A stretch of DNA of 64,000 bases from positions 62,001-126,000 of the forward strand of contig NZ_RHHB01000003.1 of assembly GCF_003710805.1 (NCBI RefSeq), given 5' to 3'. Shown in pieces: positions 1 through 10,324 of this stretch. This DNA comes from Agromyces tardus (GTDB lineage Bacteria > Actinomycetota > Actinomycetes > Actinomycetales > Microbacteriaceae). The position numbers were made by a program, and so were the translations under genes. The notes beneath the pieces are model-generated. The model was given only the letters and a program-made list of their open reading frames with translations, was not told the DNA's origin and made no database searches. The first letter of the stretch is position 1, and every line of letters starts with the position of its first letter.

Positions 1-154
1 CGACGCGACGATCGCCACGAAGCGCGTGTTCCGGGCGCCGCGCGAGGCGCATCCGCTCGTCGACCTCGAGGCGCAGGCGCCGCTGTTCGAGAGCCCCGAG
101 AAGCACCGCCGCATGACCGAGTTCCTCGAACGACGCAGGAGGACTGCCGAGTGA
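1..154 (+). CDS. Enoyl-CoA hydratase (crotonase family), C-terminal end only
   Basis: Only the last 50 codons are present; the 5' part lies left of the window. The visible tail contains TKRVFRAPREAHPLVDLEA followed by LFESPEKHRRMTEFLERRR, which resembles the C-terminal helix of actinobacterial EchA/PaaF enoyl-CoA hydratases. The stop TGA at 152-154 overlaps the GTG start of paaH (GTGA), so the two are translationally coupled. In the phenylacetate pathway a hydratase next to PaaH would be PaaF, acting on 2,3-dehydroadipyl-CoA. That assignment rests on context because the active-site region is not visible. Confidence 0.6.
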   Translation, partial: DATIATKRVFRAPREAHPLVDLEAQAPLFESPEKHRRMTEFLERRRRTAE

Positions 155-1059
155 CCGACCGCCCCGCCACTGATCCCTCGGCCACCGACCCGCGACCCGA
201 CCTTCCCGATGCGCTCGCCGACGTGGGCGTGCTCGGCGGCGGCCGCATGGGCGCCGGCATCGCGCACGCGTTCCTGCTCGCGGGCTCCCGCGTGACGGTC
301 GTCGAGCGAGACGCGGATGCCGCGGCCGCGGCCCGCGCGCGCGTGCTCGAGTCCGTGGCGGCATCCGTGGCACGCGGCACGACCGACGAGGGCGAGGCGG
401 CGCTCGCTGCGCGCTTCGCCACGGCCACCGACGTCGCGCACTTCGAACGCGCCGGTCTCGTGGTGGAGGCCGTGCCCGAGGAGCTCTCGCTCAAGATCGA
501 CGCGCTCACCCGCGTCGAGGCGGTGCTCGGGCCGGATGCCGCGCTGGCGAGCAACACCTCGTCGATCTCGATCGACGCGCTCGCCGCCGTGCTCGCGCGG
601 CCCGCCCGGTTCCTGGGCATGCACTTCTTCAACCCCGTGCCCGCCTCGACGATGGTGGAGATCGTGCGCGGGGCGGCATCCGGCGGGCCGCTCGTCGAGG
701 AGGCCCGCAGCTGGGTGCGGGCCATCGGCAAGACGCCGATCGTGGTGCGGGACGCCCCGGGATTCGCGTCGTCGCGACTCGGCGTCGCCCTCGGGCTCGA
801 GGCGATCCGCATGCTCGAGCAGGGCGTGGCGAGCGCCGAGGACATCGACGCGGCCATGACGCTCGGCTACAAGCATCCGGTCGGGCCGCTGCGGCTGACC
901 GACATCGTCGGGCTCGACGTGCGGCTCGGCATCGCCGAGTACCTCGCGGCGGAGCTCGGCGAACGATTCGAACCGCCCGCCCTGCTGCGCCGCATGGTCG
1001 CCGAGGGCAAGCTCGGTCGCAAGACCGGCGAGGGCTTCTACCTGTGGGACGCGCAGTGA
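151..1059 (+). CDS. paaH: 3-hydroxyacyl-CoA dehydrogenase (PaaH type)
   Basis: NAD-dependent oxidation of 3-hydroxyadipyl-CoA to 3-oxoadipyl-CoA in the lower phenylacetate pathway. The 302-residue protein has the Rossmann motif G29-G-G31-R-M-G34, the SNTSS segment near residues 134-138, and catalytic His158 in GMHFFNPVP with Glu170 following. The C-terminal helical domain ends in GRKTGEGFY, typical of the family. The GTG start overlaps the stop of the preceding hydratase gene, and paaZ follows after 17 nt. About 15 residues precede the usual family N-terminus, so a slightly later start is possible. The family is certain; the pathway role follows from its position between a hydratase and paaZ. 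Confidence 0.9.
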   Translation: MTDRPATDPSATDPRPDLPDALADVGVLGGGRMGAGIAHAFLLAGSRVTVVERDADAAAAARARVLESVAASVARGTTDEGEAALAARFATATDVAHFERAGLVVEAVPEELSLKIDALTRVEAVLGPDAALASNTSSISIDALAAVLARPARFLGMHFFNPVPASTMVEIVRGAASGGPLVEEARSWVRAIGKTPIVVRDAPGFASSRLGVALGLEAIRMLEQGVASAEDIDAAMTLGYKHPVGPLRLTDIVGLDVRLGIAEYLAAELGERFEPPALLRRMVAEGKLGRKTGEGFYLWDAQ

Positions 1060-1076
1060 CGCGCGGAGAGGACGAC

Positions 1077-3319
<2,243 letters not shown>

Positions 3320-3352
3320 GCAGCGCTTGCGGCGCGACCGGTGGGGCCGGCG

Positions 3353-5512
3353 TCAGCCGCGCAGGGCGAGCACGAAGGGCAGCACCTCGACGGCGCCCGC
3401 TTGGCGGAGGGTGCGGGCCGCGACGGTGAGGGTCCAGCGGCTGTCGGCCTGGTCGTCGACGAGCAGGACGCCGCCGGACGGCACGTCGAGGCCGTCGGCC
3501 GTGAAGCGGTCCCAGACGCCCGCGAGACGGAACGCGCTGTTGCCGCCGGGCTGCCCGGTCGGCCCGCCGCCGACAGGCGTGAGCGAGCCGAGGTAGGGAA
3601 GGCGGCCGACCTCCGCGAGCCCACGAGCGAGCGAGTCGACGAGCAACGGACGTGAACGCGAGGGCACCGAGACGACCGCGACCGGACGCTCGGCCCAGCC
3701 CCAGTCGGCGAGCACGCGCACGCATGCAGCGAGCACCTGCGGCGGCACCGGCGCATCGGGCGAGCCCGCTGCGAACAGCTCGCGCAGTGTGCCGCCCCAG
3801 CCGAGGTCGGTGAGCCGCGCGAGCGCGCGGCCCTCGCCGGCCTGCTCCGCCGCTGCGATGCGGCCCTTGGCGGGAACGCCGAGCCGGTCGGCGCCGGTCG
3901 GCCAGGCGCGGCGCGGCTCGATCGGCACGCCCACGCGGTCGAGGGCGCCGGCCGCGGAATCGGCGGCTCCGGCGACGATCTCGCGCGGGAACCAGGCCCC
4001 GGCGCAGTTGTCGCAGCGACCGCACGGGGTCGCCGTCTCGTCGTCGAGGGAGCGCTGGAGGAACTCCATGCGGCATCCGTCGGTCTGCTCGTATTCGATC
4101 ATGTGCTGCTGCTCGGCTTCGCGCTCCGCGGCGATGCGCCCGTAGCGCTCCGCGTCGTAGGACCACGGCGCACCCGTCGCGACCCAGCCGCCCTGCACGC
4201 GCCGCACTGCGCCGTCGACGTCGAGCACCTTGAGCAGCAGCTCGAGCGGCGTGCGTCGGATGTCGACGCGTGCCTCGAGCGCGGGGGTCGAGAGCGGCAC
4301 GTCGGAGAGCTCGTCGATGACTCGACGCGCCCGCTCCTCGTCGGGCATCGACGCCGTCGCGAAGTAGTGCCAGATGGCCCGGTCCTCGGGGCCGGGCAGC
4401 AGGAGCACATCGGCGCTCTCGCTCGCGCGCCCGGCACGGCCGACCTGCTGGTAGTAGGCGACAGGCGACGACGGCGCCCCGAGGTGCACCACGAACCCGA
4501 GGTCGGGCTTGTCGAATCCCATGCCGAGCGCGCTCGTCGCGACGAGGGCCTTGACCTCGTTGCGCTTGAGCATGCCCTCCGACTCCTCACGCTCGTCGGG
4601 GTCGGTCTGGCCCGTGTAGGCGCGCACGTCGTGCCCGCGCTCGCGCAGCAGCCTCGCGGTGTCGTTCGCCGCCGAGACGGTGAGCGTGTAGATGATGCCC
4701 GAGCCGGGCAGGTCGTCGAGGTGGCTGAGCAGCCACGCGAGCCGCATCGTCGCGTCGGGCAGGCGCAGCACCCCGAGCCGCAACGAGGCCCGGGCGAGCG
4801 GCCCGCGGATGGTGAGCACCTCGCCATCGGCTGCCGGGGTCGAGGTCGGGGGGTCGGATGCCGCGGGCGTGCCGGGCGCCGCGGTGCCGAGTTGCTCGGC
4901 GACATCCGCCACCACCCGGCTGTTCGCGGTGGCCGTGGTCGCGAGCACCGGCACCTCGGGCGGGATCTGGGCGATGAGGTCGCGCAGCCGCCGGTAGTCG
5001 GGCCGGAAGTCGTGCCCCCAGTCGCTGATGCAGTGCGCCTCGTCGACCACGAGCATGCCGATGCGGCGCACGAGCGCAGGCAGCTGCTGCTCGCGGAACG
5101 CGGGATTGTTGAGGCGCTCGGGCGAGACGAGCAGCACGTCGACCTCGTCGGCGTCGAGCCGGCGCAGCACGTCGGTCCACTCGTGCGGGTTGGTCGAGTT
5201 GATCGCGACGGCTCGCACGCCCGCCCGCTCTGCGGCCGCGATCTGGTCGCGCATGAGCGCGAGCAGCGGCGAGACGAGCACCGTGGGCCCGGCGCCCTCG
5301 CGGCGCAGCAGCAGCGTCGCCACGAAGTAGACCGCCGACTTGCCCCAGCCGGTGCGCTGCACGACGAGCGCGCGGCGCCGCCCGTCGACGAGCGCCGCGA
5401 TCGCCTCGTACTGTCCGTCGTGGAACTCGGCGTCGTCGCGCCCCACGAGTTCGCGCAGCGCTGCGAGCGCGGCGGCACGGGTGTCGGCGGGCGCGGCGAG
5501 GGAGGAGGTCAT
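3353..5512 (-). CDS. RecQ-family ATP-dependent DNA helicase with phosphoribosyltransferase-like tail
   Basis: A 719-residue superfamily 2 helicase. Visible are Walker A (QRTGWGKS, about 52-59), DEAH box 157-160 followed by CISDWGHDFRPDYRRL as in RecQ, motif VI QQVGRAGRA, and the RecQ zinc cysteines in CRMEF and CGRCDNC. After the zinc module the protein does not show an obvious HRDC domain. It runs about 200 residues further and ends with VLLVDDQADSRWT (about 682-694), which resembles a PRPP-binding loop. ATG5512 (MTSSLAAP) is preferred because it starts shortly before the helicase core; an upstream extension to 5605 is open but not family-like. It lies convergent to paaZ and is not obviously part of the phenylacetate system. 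Confidence 0.88.
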   Translation of the reverse strand: MTSSLAAPADTRAAALAALRELVGRDDAEFHDGQYEAIAALVDGRRRALVVQRTGWGKSAVYFVATLLLRREGAGPTVLVSPLLALMRDQIAAAERAGVRAVAINSTNPHEWTDVLRRLDADEVDVLLVSPERLNNPAFREQQLPALVRRIGMLVVDEAHCISDWGHDFRPDYRRLRDLIAQIPPEVPVLATTATANSRVVADVAEQLGTAAPGTPAASDPPTSTPAADGEVLTIRGPLARASLRLGVLRLPDATMRLAWLLSHLDDLPGSGIIYTLTVSAANDTARLLRERGHDVRAYTGQTDPDEREESEGMLKRNEVKALVATSALGMGFDKPDLGFVVHLGAPSSPVAYYQQVGRAGRASESADVLLLPGPEDRAIWHYFATASMPDEERARRVIDELSDVPLSTPALEARVDIRRTPLELLLKVLDVDGAVRRVQGGWVATGAPWSYDAERYGRIAAEREAEQQHMIEYEQTDGCRMEFLQRSLDDETATPCGRCDNCAGAWFPREIVAGAADSAAGALDRVGVPIEPRRAWPTGADRLGVPAKGRIAAAEQAGEGRALARLTDLGWGGTLRELFAAGSPDAPVPPQVLAACVRVLADWGWAERPVAVVSVPSRSRPLLVDSLARGLAEVGRLPYLGSLTPVGGGPTGQPGGNSAFRLAGVWDRFTADGLDVPSGGVLLVDDQADSRWTLTVAARTLRQAGAVEVLPFVLALRG

Positions 5513-5601
5513 GGGTCCACTCTGGCGGATGCCGCTGACAGGGGGCACAGCCTCGCGTGCCGGGCCCGCGGCCGCCGGCGCGACCCGCGACTCGAGCGGG
5601 C

Positions 5602-6375
5602 TCACCGGGCGGGCGTGCGGTGGCTCTCGAAGGCGGCCGTGAAGCGAGCCGCGACGTACGCGGCGCCCGCGTCGTTGAGGTGCACCCCGTCGCCCGCGTC
5701 GAACGCGTCGGAATTGCGGGCGGTGAGCCAGGGCGCCGGGTCCTCGCTATCGATGAAGGTCGCGCCCGCTGCCTCCGTCGCCGCACGGATGGTGTCGAGG
5801 TGCACCATGTGGGCGACGCCCTTGCCGAGCGGCTCGAAGGGCCCGAACACCACGACGATCGCGTCCGGCCACTGCTCTCGGGCGGTGCGGATCGCCAGGG
5901 TCGTCGCGGCCTGCACCTGGGCCGGCGTCGCGGCCCAGTCGTTGAGGCCGCCCTGCATGACCACGATGTCGTAGTCCACGTTCATCGCGGCATGGGTGAG
6001 CAGCCGCTGACGATACTCGAGTCCCGAGGCGCCGGCACTGGAGAGCCCCTTGACGAACCCGGTTCCGCCGACCCCGTCGATGGTGGCGTCCCACCCGAGG
6101 GAGGCCGCCGCCAGGTACGCCCAGCTCTTCTCCACCTTCGTCGAGCCGCGGCCTTCGGTGTAGGAGTCGCCGACGATCAGCGCGAGCGGCTCCGCGGGGA
6201 GTTCGTCGAACGGGTTCACGACGGTTCGCTCATACGGCGGGAGTTCGGAGGAGGCGAGCGACCCGGGCATCGTCAGGCTGAGCCCTCCGCCGACCGCGAC
6301 CCCCGCCATGACGACGAGCGTCGCGCGCGCGATGCCGGCGAGCACGCTGCGCACGGAGCGGGAGCGGTCGGGCAT
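5602..6375 (-). CDS. SGNH/GDSL-family hydrolase, membrane-anchored or exported
   Basis: A 257-residue esterase/lipase-type hydrolase. An N-terminal hydrophobic stretch (about residues 10-35) after a basic start suggests a signal peptide or anchor. Block I is IVGDSYTEGRG with nucleophile Ser71, a GGTGF block follows, then GGLNDW (block III), and the C-terminal Asp229-x-x-His232 in GDGVHLND completes the triad. The start follows from the signal sequence. It stands 89 nt upstream of recQ on the same strand. The substrate cannot be told from the sequence; cell-surface polysaccharide or lipid deacylation is typical for the family. Confidence 0.85.
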   Translation of the reverse strand: MPDRSRSVRSVLAGIARATLVVMAGVAVGGGLSLTMPGSLASSELPPYERTVVNPFDELPAEPLALIVGDSYTEGRGSTKVEKSWAYLAAASLGWDATIDGVGGTGFVKGLSSAGASGLEYRQRLLTHAAMNVDYDIVVMQGGLNDWAATPAQVQAATTLAIRTAREQWPDAIVVVFGPFEPLGKGVAHMVHLDTIRAATEAAGATFIDSEDPAPWLTARNSDAFDAGDGVHLNDAGAAYVAARFTAAFESHRTPAR

Positions 6376-6458
6376 GGATCGATGCTAGAACACGCGCATG
6401 GGCGGACTCCGCAAGCGCGCGCACGGCCACGGGCCGTCGTCCGGGCGGTCCCGCAGCG

Positions 6459-6679
6459 TCAGGCCGCTGCGCCGCCGCCGGCGGGCGCGGACACCCACCC
6501 GATCGCCGGCGCGACGTGCTCGGCGATCGCGGCGAGCAGCCGGGTGTCGTACTCGACGCCGAGCCGGTTCGGCACGGTGACCGGCAGCGTGTCGGCGCGG
6601 CCACGGCGGCGTCCTGCGCGAGCTCGGCGGCGATGACGTCGGCCTCCCCGCGGCGCGCACGACCGCATGAATAGGGCAT
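6459..6679 (-). pseudogene. Possible degenerate gene remnant
   Basis: Two minus-strand reading frames carry protein-like stretches that would join with one frameshift near 6590. One reads GEADVIAAELAQDAAVA. The other continues ADTLPVTVPNRLG and VEYDTRLLAAIAEHVAPAIG, then stops at 6459. Amino-acid composition is ordinary here, unlike the Arg-rich shadow frames around it. I do not recognise the family. It could be a decayed gene or a sequencing frameshift. The rest of 6376-6748 shows no convincing gene. Confidence 0.3.
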
Positions 6680-6748
6680 GTGCCCGATGCCCGGCGGCCG
6701 CCTCAGGGAGCACCGTGGGGGAGTAGGAAAAGACGAACCGGAGTCGAG

Positions 6749-6997
6749 ATGTTGATTTCAGAACTGAACTTCGACCACCTGCGCGCCGAGCACGAGGCAT
6801 GGCTCGCCCGCGAGCTCGAGCAGCGGCGGGTCGTCGAGGAACGACGCGCCGAGACGACGCCCGCGATCGGGGCGACGGGCCGCCGTGTCCGGTGGTCGGC
6901 GGTGCTGCGGATGCTGCGGATGCCGCCCAGGACGCGGACGCCGCGACCCTCGCGGGGCCCGGTGGACCCGTGCCCCACGTGCCCGTCGCCGGCGTAG
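6749..6997 (+). CDS. Small hypothetical protein
   Basis: An 82-residue protein. The N-terminal half is a charged amphipathic helix rich in Arg and Glu (LRAEHEAWLARELEQRR, then VVEERRAE); the C-terminal half is Arg/Pro-rich and ends in PCPTCPSPA. ATG6749 follows a GGAG sequence 6 nt upstream. Similar small Glu/Arg-helix proteins occur in Microbacteriaceae, to my recollection without known function. The Arg-rich second half could mean that the real protein is shorter or frameshifted. Confidence 0.45.
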   Translation: MLISELNFDHLRAEHEAWLARELEQRRVVEERRAETTPAIGATGRRVRWSAVLRMLRMPPRTRTPRPSRGPVDPCPTCPSPA

Positions 6998-7094
6998 GCG
7001 GAGGCGGGCCCGCCTCCGAGCACTGCCACGCGGTCGGCCGAGCCGCGCCGCCGGGGCGCTTGACCCCGGCGGCGTCCGCCTCCACGCTGAACGC

Positions 7095-7475
7095 ATGAGC
7101 GAATCGACGCGTACCGCCGCCCGTGGCGCGGCCTTCTGGATCTGCTACGCCGTCACGGTGATCAGCGCGGGGGTGAGTGTCACGTTCTCGGTGCTCGCCG
7201 TCGTCGACGGCGGCCTCGAGGCGACGGACGCGCTGTACGCGGCGTCCCGCAGCACCGCCCTCGTCGTGCTCGCGCTCGTCGCTCCGCTCTTCCGGTCGGA
7301 TGACGCGCTGCTCGCGATCGCGGCGGCGATGACGATCGTGCAGGGCATCGACACCTTCGTCGGCGCGGTGCAGGGCGACGTCGCGAAGACGGTGGGGCCG
7401 GCCGTGCTGTGCCTCGTCACGATCGTGGCGGCGACGTTCCTCGCACGCAGCGATCGGGTGCGCGGGCGCGCGTGA
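7095..7475 (+). CDS. Small integral membrane protein, four predicted helices
   Basis: 126 residues with hydrophobic segments near 13-35 (FWICYAVTVISAGVSVTF), 50-67 (ALVVLALVAPLF), 70-90 and 96-117 (AVLCLVTIVAATFLA). A short basic tail (RSDRVRGRA) suggests a cytoplasmic C-terminus. The pattern matches uncharacterised actinobacterial four-helix proteins, with no catalytic motif. The start is ATG7095; the upstream CTGAACGC has no strong ribosome binding site. The gene is followed directly by the dispersed repeat cluster. Confidence 0.7.
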   Translation: MSESTRTAARGAAFWICYAVTVISAGVSVTFSVLAVVDGGLEATDALYAASRSTALVVLALVAPLFRSDDALLAIAAAMTIVQGIDTFVGAVQGDVAKTVGPAVLCLVTIVAATFLARSDRVRGRA

Positions 7476-7486
7476 TCCGCGAGGGC

Positions 7487-7593
7487 GGGTCTCGATACGC
7501 TCGCTGCGCTCGCCACTCGACCGGCGGGGGCCGGGGCTCGCTGCGCTCGCTACTCGACCAGCGGAGGCCGGGGCTCGCTACTCGACCGGCGGG
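7487..7593. repeat. Dispersed palindromic repeat, one full and two shortened copies
   Basis: Copies at 7487-7527 (full, GGGTCTCGATACG to CCGGCGG), 7531-7565 and 7567-7593, the last two lacking the CTCGATACG end. They occupy the whole gap between the convergent membrane-protein gene and the tetR gene and probably double as the transcription end for both. Confidence 0.8.
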
Positions 7594-7594
7594 G

Positions 7595-8224
7595 TCAGCC
7601 CAGCAGTTGTTCGATGCGGTTCGACGTGGGCATGCGGAGGCCGTCGAGGGCGACCGTGACGACGTCGTCGGCGAGCTTCGCGGCGTCCTCGGGACCGCCC
7701 GGCCGGTACCATTCGACGATCGAGTTGATCATGCCGAACAGCAGTCGCTCCACGATCCGCACGTCGAGGTCGCTGCGCAGCGATCCCTCGGCCTGCGCCT
7801 CCGCGACGAGCGCCGTCACGCGCTTGTCGAACGCACGACGGCGTTCGAGCGCGCGTCGCTCGACGTCGGTGTTGCCGCGCACGCGCAGCAGCAGCGTCAC
7901 GTACGAGAGTTGGTCGACGAGCACGTGCACCGCACCGCGCAGCACGTGGTCGAGCCGATCGGCGGCCCGGCCGCGCGTGGCCTCCGGTTCGTCGAGCACT
8001 CCCTCGAGCGAGCTCAGCGCGTGGTCGAGTGCGTGCTCGAGGATCTCGTCCTTCGACGCGAAGTGGTGGTAGATCGCGGACTTCGAGAGCCCGAGCCGGT
8101 CGGCGAGCACGCCCATCGAGGTCGCGTCGTAGCCGTACTCGTTGAACGCGGCCACGGCGACCTCGAGGATTCCCTGCTGGTCGTAGCCGGGGCGTCCTCG
8201 CCGGTTGGTTCCGTTCTCGCTCAT
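7595..8224 (-). CDS. TetR-family regulator, likely PaaR-type repressor of the phenylacetate genes
   Basis: A 209-residue TetR/AcrR protein. The N-terminal helix-turn-helix is at about residues 13-60 (GILEVAVAAFNEYGYDATS, then LADRLGLSKSAIYHHFASK), with a ligand-binding helical domain after it. ATG8224 (MSENGTNRRGRPG) starts just before the HTH; an upstream extension to 8305 lacks support. It lies downstream of paaI and paaK on the same strand. The only strong TetR-style palindrome nearby is in the paaI/paaA divergent promoter (10243-10264). Phenylacetyl-CoA is the usual inducer of PaaR/PaaX-type regulators. The regulatory target is inferred. Confidence 0.85.
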   Translation of the reverse strand: MSENGTNRRGRPGYDQQGILEVAVAAFNEYGYDATSMGVLADRLGLSKSAIYHHFASKDEILEHALDHALSSLEGVLDEPEATRGRAADRLDHVLRGAVHVLVDQLSYVTLLLRVRGNTDVERRALERRRAFDKRVTALVAEAQAEGSLRSDLDVRIVERLLFGMINSIVEWYRPGGPEDAAKLADDVVTVALDGLRMPTSNRIEQLLG

Positions 8225-8250
8225 CGTGCCCAGTTTCGCATCACCGCGAG

Positions 8251-8301
8251 GGGTTGAGGTCGCCGAACCCACGGGCGATCGGGTTTCGGCGGCCTCGACC
8301 C
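8251..8301 (-). terminator. Imperfect hairpin downstream of paaK
   Basis: Arms GGGTTGAGGTCGCCGAACCC (8251-8270) and GGGTTTCGGCGGCCTCGACC (from 8281) pair over about 20 bases with a few mismatches around a 10-base loop. It lies between paaK and tetR and may end or attenuate the paaIK transcript before tetR. Confidence 0.5.
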
Positions 8302-8367
8302 CCACATGTGCCCTCGACGGGCTCGACCCGCGGACACTGTTTCGCCGCGCTCAACCCGCAAGGGTGG

Positions 8368-9705
8368 CTACTGGTTGCGCAGGTCGTAGACCCGCTGGTA
8401 CTTGCCCTCGCTGCGGGGGAGGGTGCCCGGCTCCTCGAGCTGCACGCGCACCGACGAGCCGATGAACTCCTTGATGCGTGCCGCGAGCACGGCCGCCGAG
8501 CCCTGGCACACCTCGACCGACAGGTCGGGATGCCGCTCGATGCGCACCGTGAGGTCGTCCATGGTGCCCGTGCGGGTGAGCTCGAGGATGAAGTGCGGCG
8601 TGAGCTCCTCGAGCCCCAGCACGATCTCCTCGATCTGGGTCGGGAAGAGGTTCACGCCGCGCAGGATGATCATGTCGTCGTTGCGGCCCGTGATCTTCTC
8701 GATGCGGCGCATCGCGGGACGCGCGGTGCCCGGCAGCAGGCGCGTGAGGTCGCGCGTGCGGTACCGGATCACCGGGAACGCCTCCTTCGTGAGCGAGGTG
8801 AACACGAGCTCGCCCATCGTGCCGTCGGGCACGCGCTCGAGGGTGTCGCCGTCGATGACCTCGGGGAGGAAGTGGTCCTCCCAGATGTGCGGGCCGTCCT
8901 TCGTCTCGATGCACTCGTTGCCGACGCCCGGGCCCATGACCTCGCTGAGGCCGTAGATGTCGAGCGCGTCGATGCCGAGGCGCGACTGCAGCTCGCGGCG
9001 GAGCTCGTTCGTCCACGGCTCGGCGCCGAGCACGGCGACCTTGAGGCTCGTCGTGTGCGGGTCGATGCCGGCCGCGGCCATGGCGTCGGTGATCGTGAGC
9101 AGGTAGCTCGGGGTGCACAGGATCGCGTCGGGCTCGAAGTCGCGGATGAGCTGCACCTGGCGCGCGGTCTGCCCGCCCGACATCGGGATGACGGTCGCGC
9201 CGAGCTTCTCGATGCCGGCGTGCGCGCCCAGGCCGCCCGTGAAGAGTCCGTAGCCGTAGGCGTTGTGCACCTTCATGCCCGGTCGGATGCCGCTCGCACG
9301 GAGCGATCGCGCGATGAGCGACGCCCAGCGGTCGAGGTCGCCCTTCGTGTAGCCCACGACGGTGGGGCGCCCGGTGGTGCCCGACGAGGCGTGGATGCGC
9401 GCGACCTGCTCCATGGGCACGGCGAACATGCCGAAGGGGTAGGTCTGGCGCAGGTCCTCCTTGGTGGTGAAGGGAAGCTTCGCGACGTCGTCGAGCGAGC
9501 GGATGTCGTCGGGGTGCACGCCCGCCTCGTCGAACTTGCGCGTGTAGAGCGGCACGTTCGCGTAGGCGTGGCGCACGGTCTGCTGCAGCCGCTCGAGCTG
9601 GAGGGCCTCGAGCTCGGCTCGCGACATCCGCTCTTCGGGGTCGAGGTCGTCGAGGCTGGGCGGGCGGACGCCAGAGACGGTTTCGGTGAGGGTCGTCGTC
9701 GACAC
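8368..9705 (-). CDS. paaK: Phenylacetate-CoA ligase
   Basis: Activates phenylacetate with ATP and CoA to phenylacetyl-CoA, the first step of the pathway. The 445-residue protein carries the adenylate-forming loop HASSGTTGRPTVVGYT (about 105-120), PaaK-type blocks GYGLFTGGLG, YGLSEVMGPGV, and the C-terminal domain with TGRNDDMIILRGVNLFP. GTG9705 follows CTGGAG at good spacing. It lies 51 nt downstream of paaI with one repeat copy between them. Length and motifs match characterised PaaK enzymes (about 430-440 residues). Confidence 0.96.
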   Translation of the reverse strand: MSTTTLTETVSGVRPPSLDDLDPEERMSRAELEALQLERLQQTVRHAYANVPLYTRKFDEAGVHPDDIRSLDDVAKLPFTTKEDLRQTYPFGMFAVPMEQVARIHASSGTTGRPTVVGYTKGDLDRWASLIARSLRASGIRPGMKVHNAYGYGLFTGGLGAHAGIEKLGATVIPMSGGQTARQVQLIRDFEPDAILCTPSYLLTITDAMAAAGIDPHTTSLKVAVLGAEPWTNELRRELQSRLGIDALDIYGLSEVMGPGVGNECIETKDGPHIWEDHFLPEVIDGDTLERVPDGTMGELVFTSLTKEAFPVIRYRTRDLTRLLPGTARPAMRRIEKITGRNDDMIILRGVNLFPTQIEEIVLGLEELTPHFILELTRTGTMDDLTVRIERHPDLSVEVCQGSAAVLAARIKEFIGSSVRVQLEEPGTLPRSEGKYQRVYDLRNQ

Positions 9706-9730
9706 GGTGTGCTCCAGGTGTTGGTGGGTC

Positions 9731-9770
9731 GGGGTCTCGATACGGCGCCGGGGCGCCTACTCGACCGACG
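9731..9770. repeat. Dispersed palindromic repeat copy between paaI and paaK
   Basis: A variant copy, GGGGTCTCGATACGGCGCC followed by GGGGCGCCTACTCGACCGACG; the central GGCGCC/GGCGCC pair makes it a better hairpin than most copies. The paaI stop codon (TAG on the minus strand, 9757-9759) and the last codons lie inside it. Confidence 0.8.
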
Positions 9771-10164
9771 AACGGTTGGTGGTGAGCGAACGGCCGCGGA
9801 ACTCGGCGACCGGGTCGCCGTGCTCGTCGACGACCGAGACGTCGTAGAGGCCGGTGCGGCCGCTGCGCGTGCGTCGCACCGCGGTCGCCGTGAGGGTCTG
9901 CCCCGCGACCGTGGACTTCAGGAAGGTGATGTCGGCGCCCGCCGCGACGGTGACGTTGTCGTCCTCGTTGCAGGCGATCGCGAAGGCCGTGTCGGCCAGG
10001 GCGAAGACGAGTCCGCCGTGCGTGATGCGGAACCCGTTCGTCATGTCCTCGCGCACGCGCATCGAGACCACCGCGAGTCCGGGCTCGTCGCGCTCGACGA
10101 TCATGCCGAGGGCGGCCGAGGCGAGGTCGTTCTGCATCATCGGCCGGGTGGCGGCATCCGTCAT
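9757..10164 (-). CDS. paaI: Hydroxyphenylacetyl-CoA thioesterase PaaI
   Basis: Hot-dog-fold thioesterase of 135 residues that frees CoA from phenylacetyl-CoA-derived dead ends. It has the family block [18 protein letters not shown] with His49-Gly-Gly and Asp58, then a [12 protein letters not shown] strand. It is the first gene of the minus-strand paaI-paaK-tetR set and is divergent from paaA. Its last residues, SSVE and TAG, come from the repeat at 9731-9770. PaaZ also ends in SVE-TAG for the same reason, so the native C-terminus may have been altered by repeat insertion. Confidence 0.93.
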   Translation of the reverse strand: MTDAATRPMMQNDLASAALGMIVERDEPGLAVVSMRVREDMTNGFRITHGGLVFALADTAFAIACNEDDNVTVAAGADITFLKSTVAGQTLTATAVRRTRSGRTGLYDVSVVDEHGDPVAEFRGRSLTTNRSSVE

Positions 10165-10215
10165 TCGCTGCTCCTCATCGAGTGCGGGGTGTGCGGGGTG
10201 CGTGCGCGGCGGTCG

Positions 10216-10264
10216 TTGCCGCGACGCTGAAGATGACTATATACTAACTGAACGATCGGTTGGT
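10216..10264. promoter_or_regulatory. Divergent paaI/paaA promoter with TetR-type operator
   Basis: A 22-bp interrupted palindrome at 10243-10264 has half-sites ACTAACTGAAC and GATCGGTTGGT, 16 of 22 positions symmetric. It overlaps a plus-strand -10 TATACT (10240-10245), with a -35-like TTGCCG 18 nt upstream (10216-10221). The same AT-rich core gives a minus-strand -10 TATAGT (10236-10241) toward paaI. Binding here would silence both directions. The spacing and symmetry fit a TetR dimer, most simply the regulator at 7595-8224; this is inference. Confidence 0.7.
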
Positions 10265-10324
10265 AATACGGATGCCGCAGGCGGACGGAAGCCCCGACCG
10301 ACATCCGATCTACAGGAGTCGACG

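Noticed and set aside
8225-8305. N-terminal extension of the first TetR protein
   Set aside because: The HTH begins properly from ATG8224; the extension overlaps a terminator-like hairpin and adds nothing conserved.
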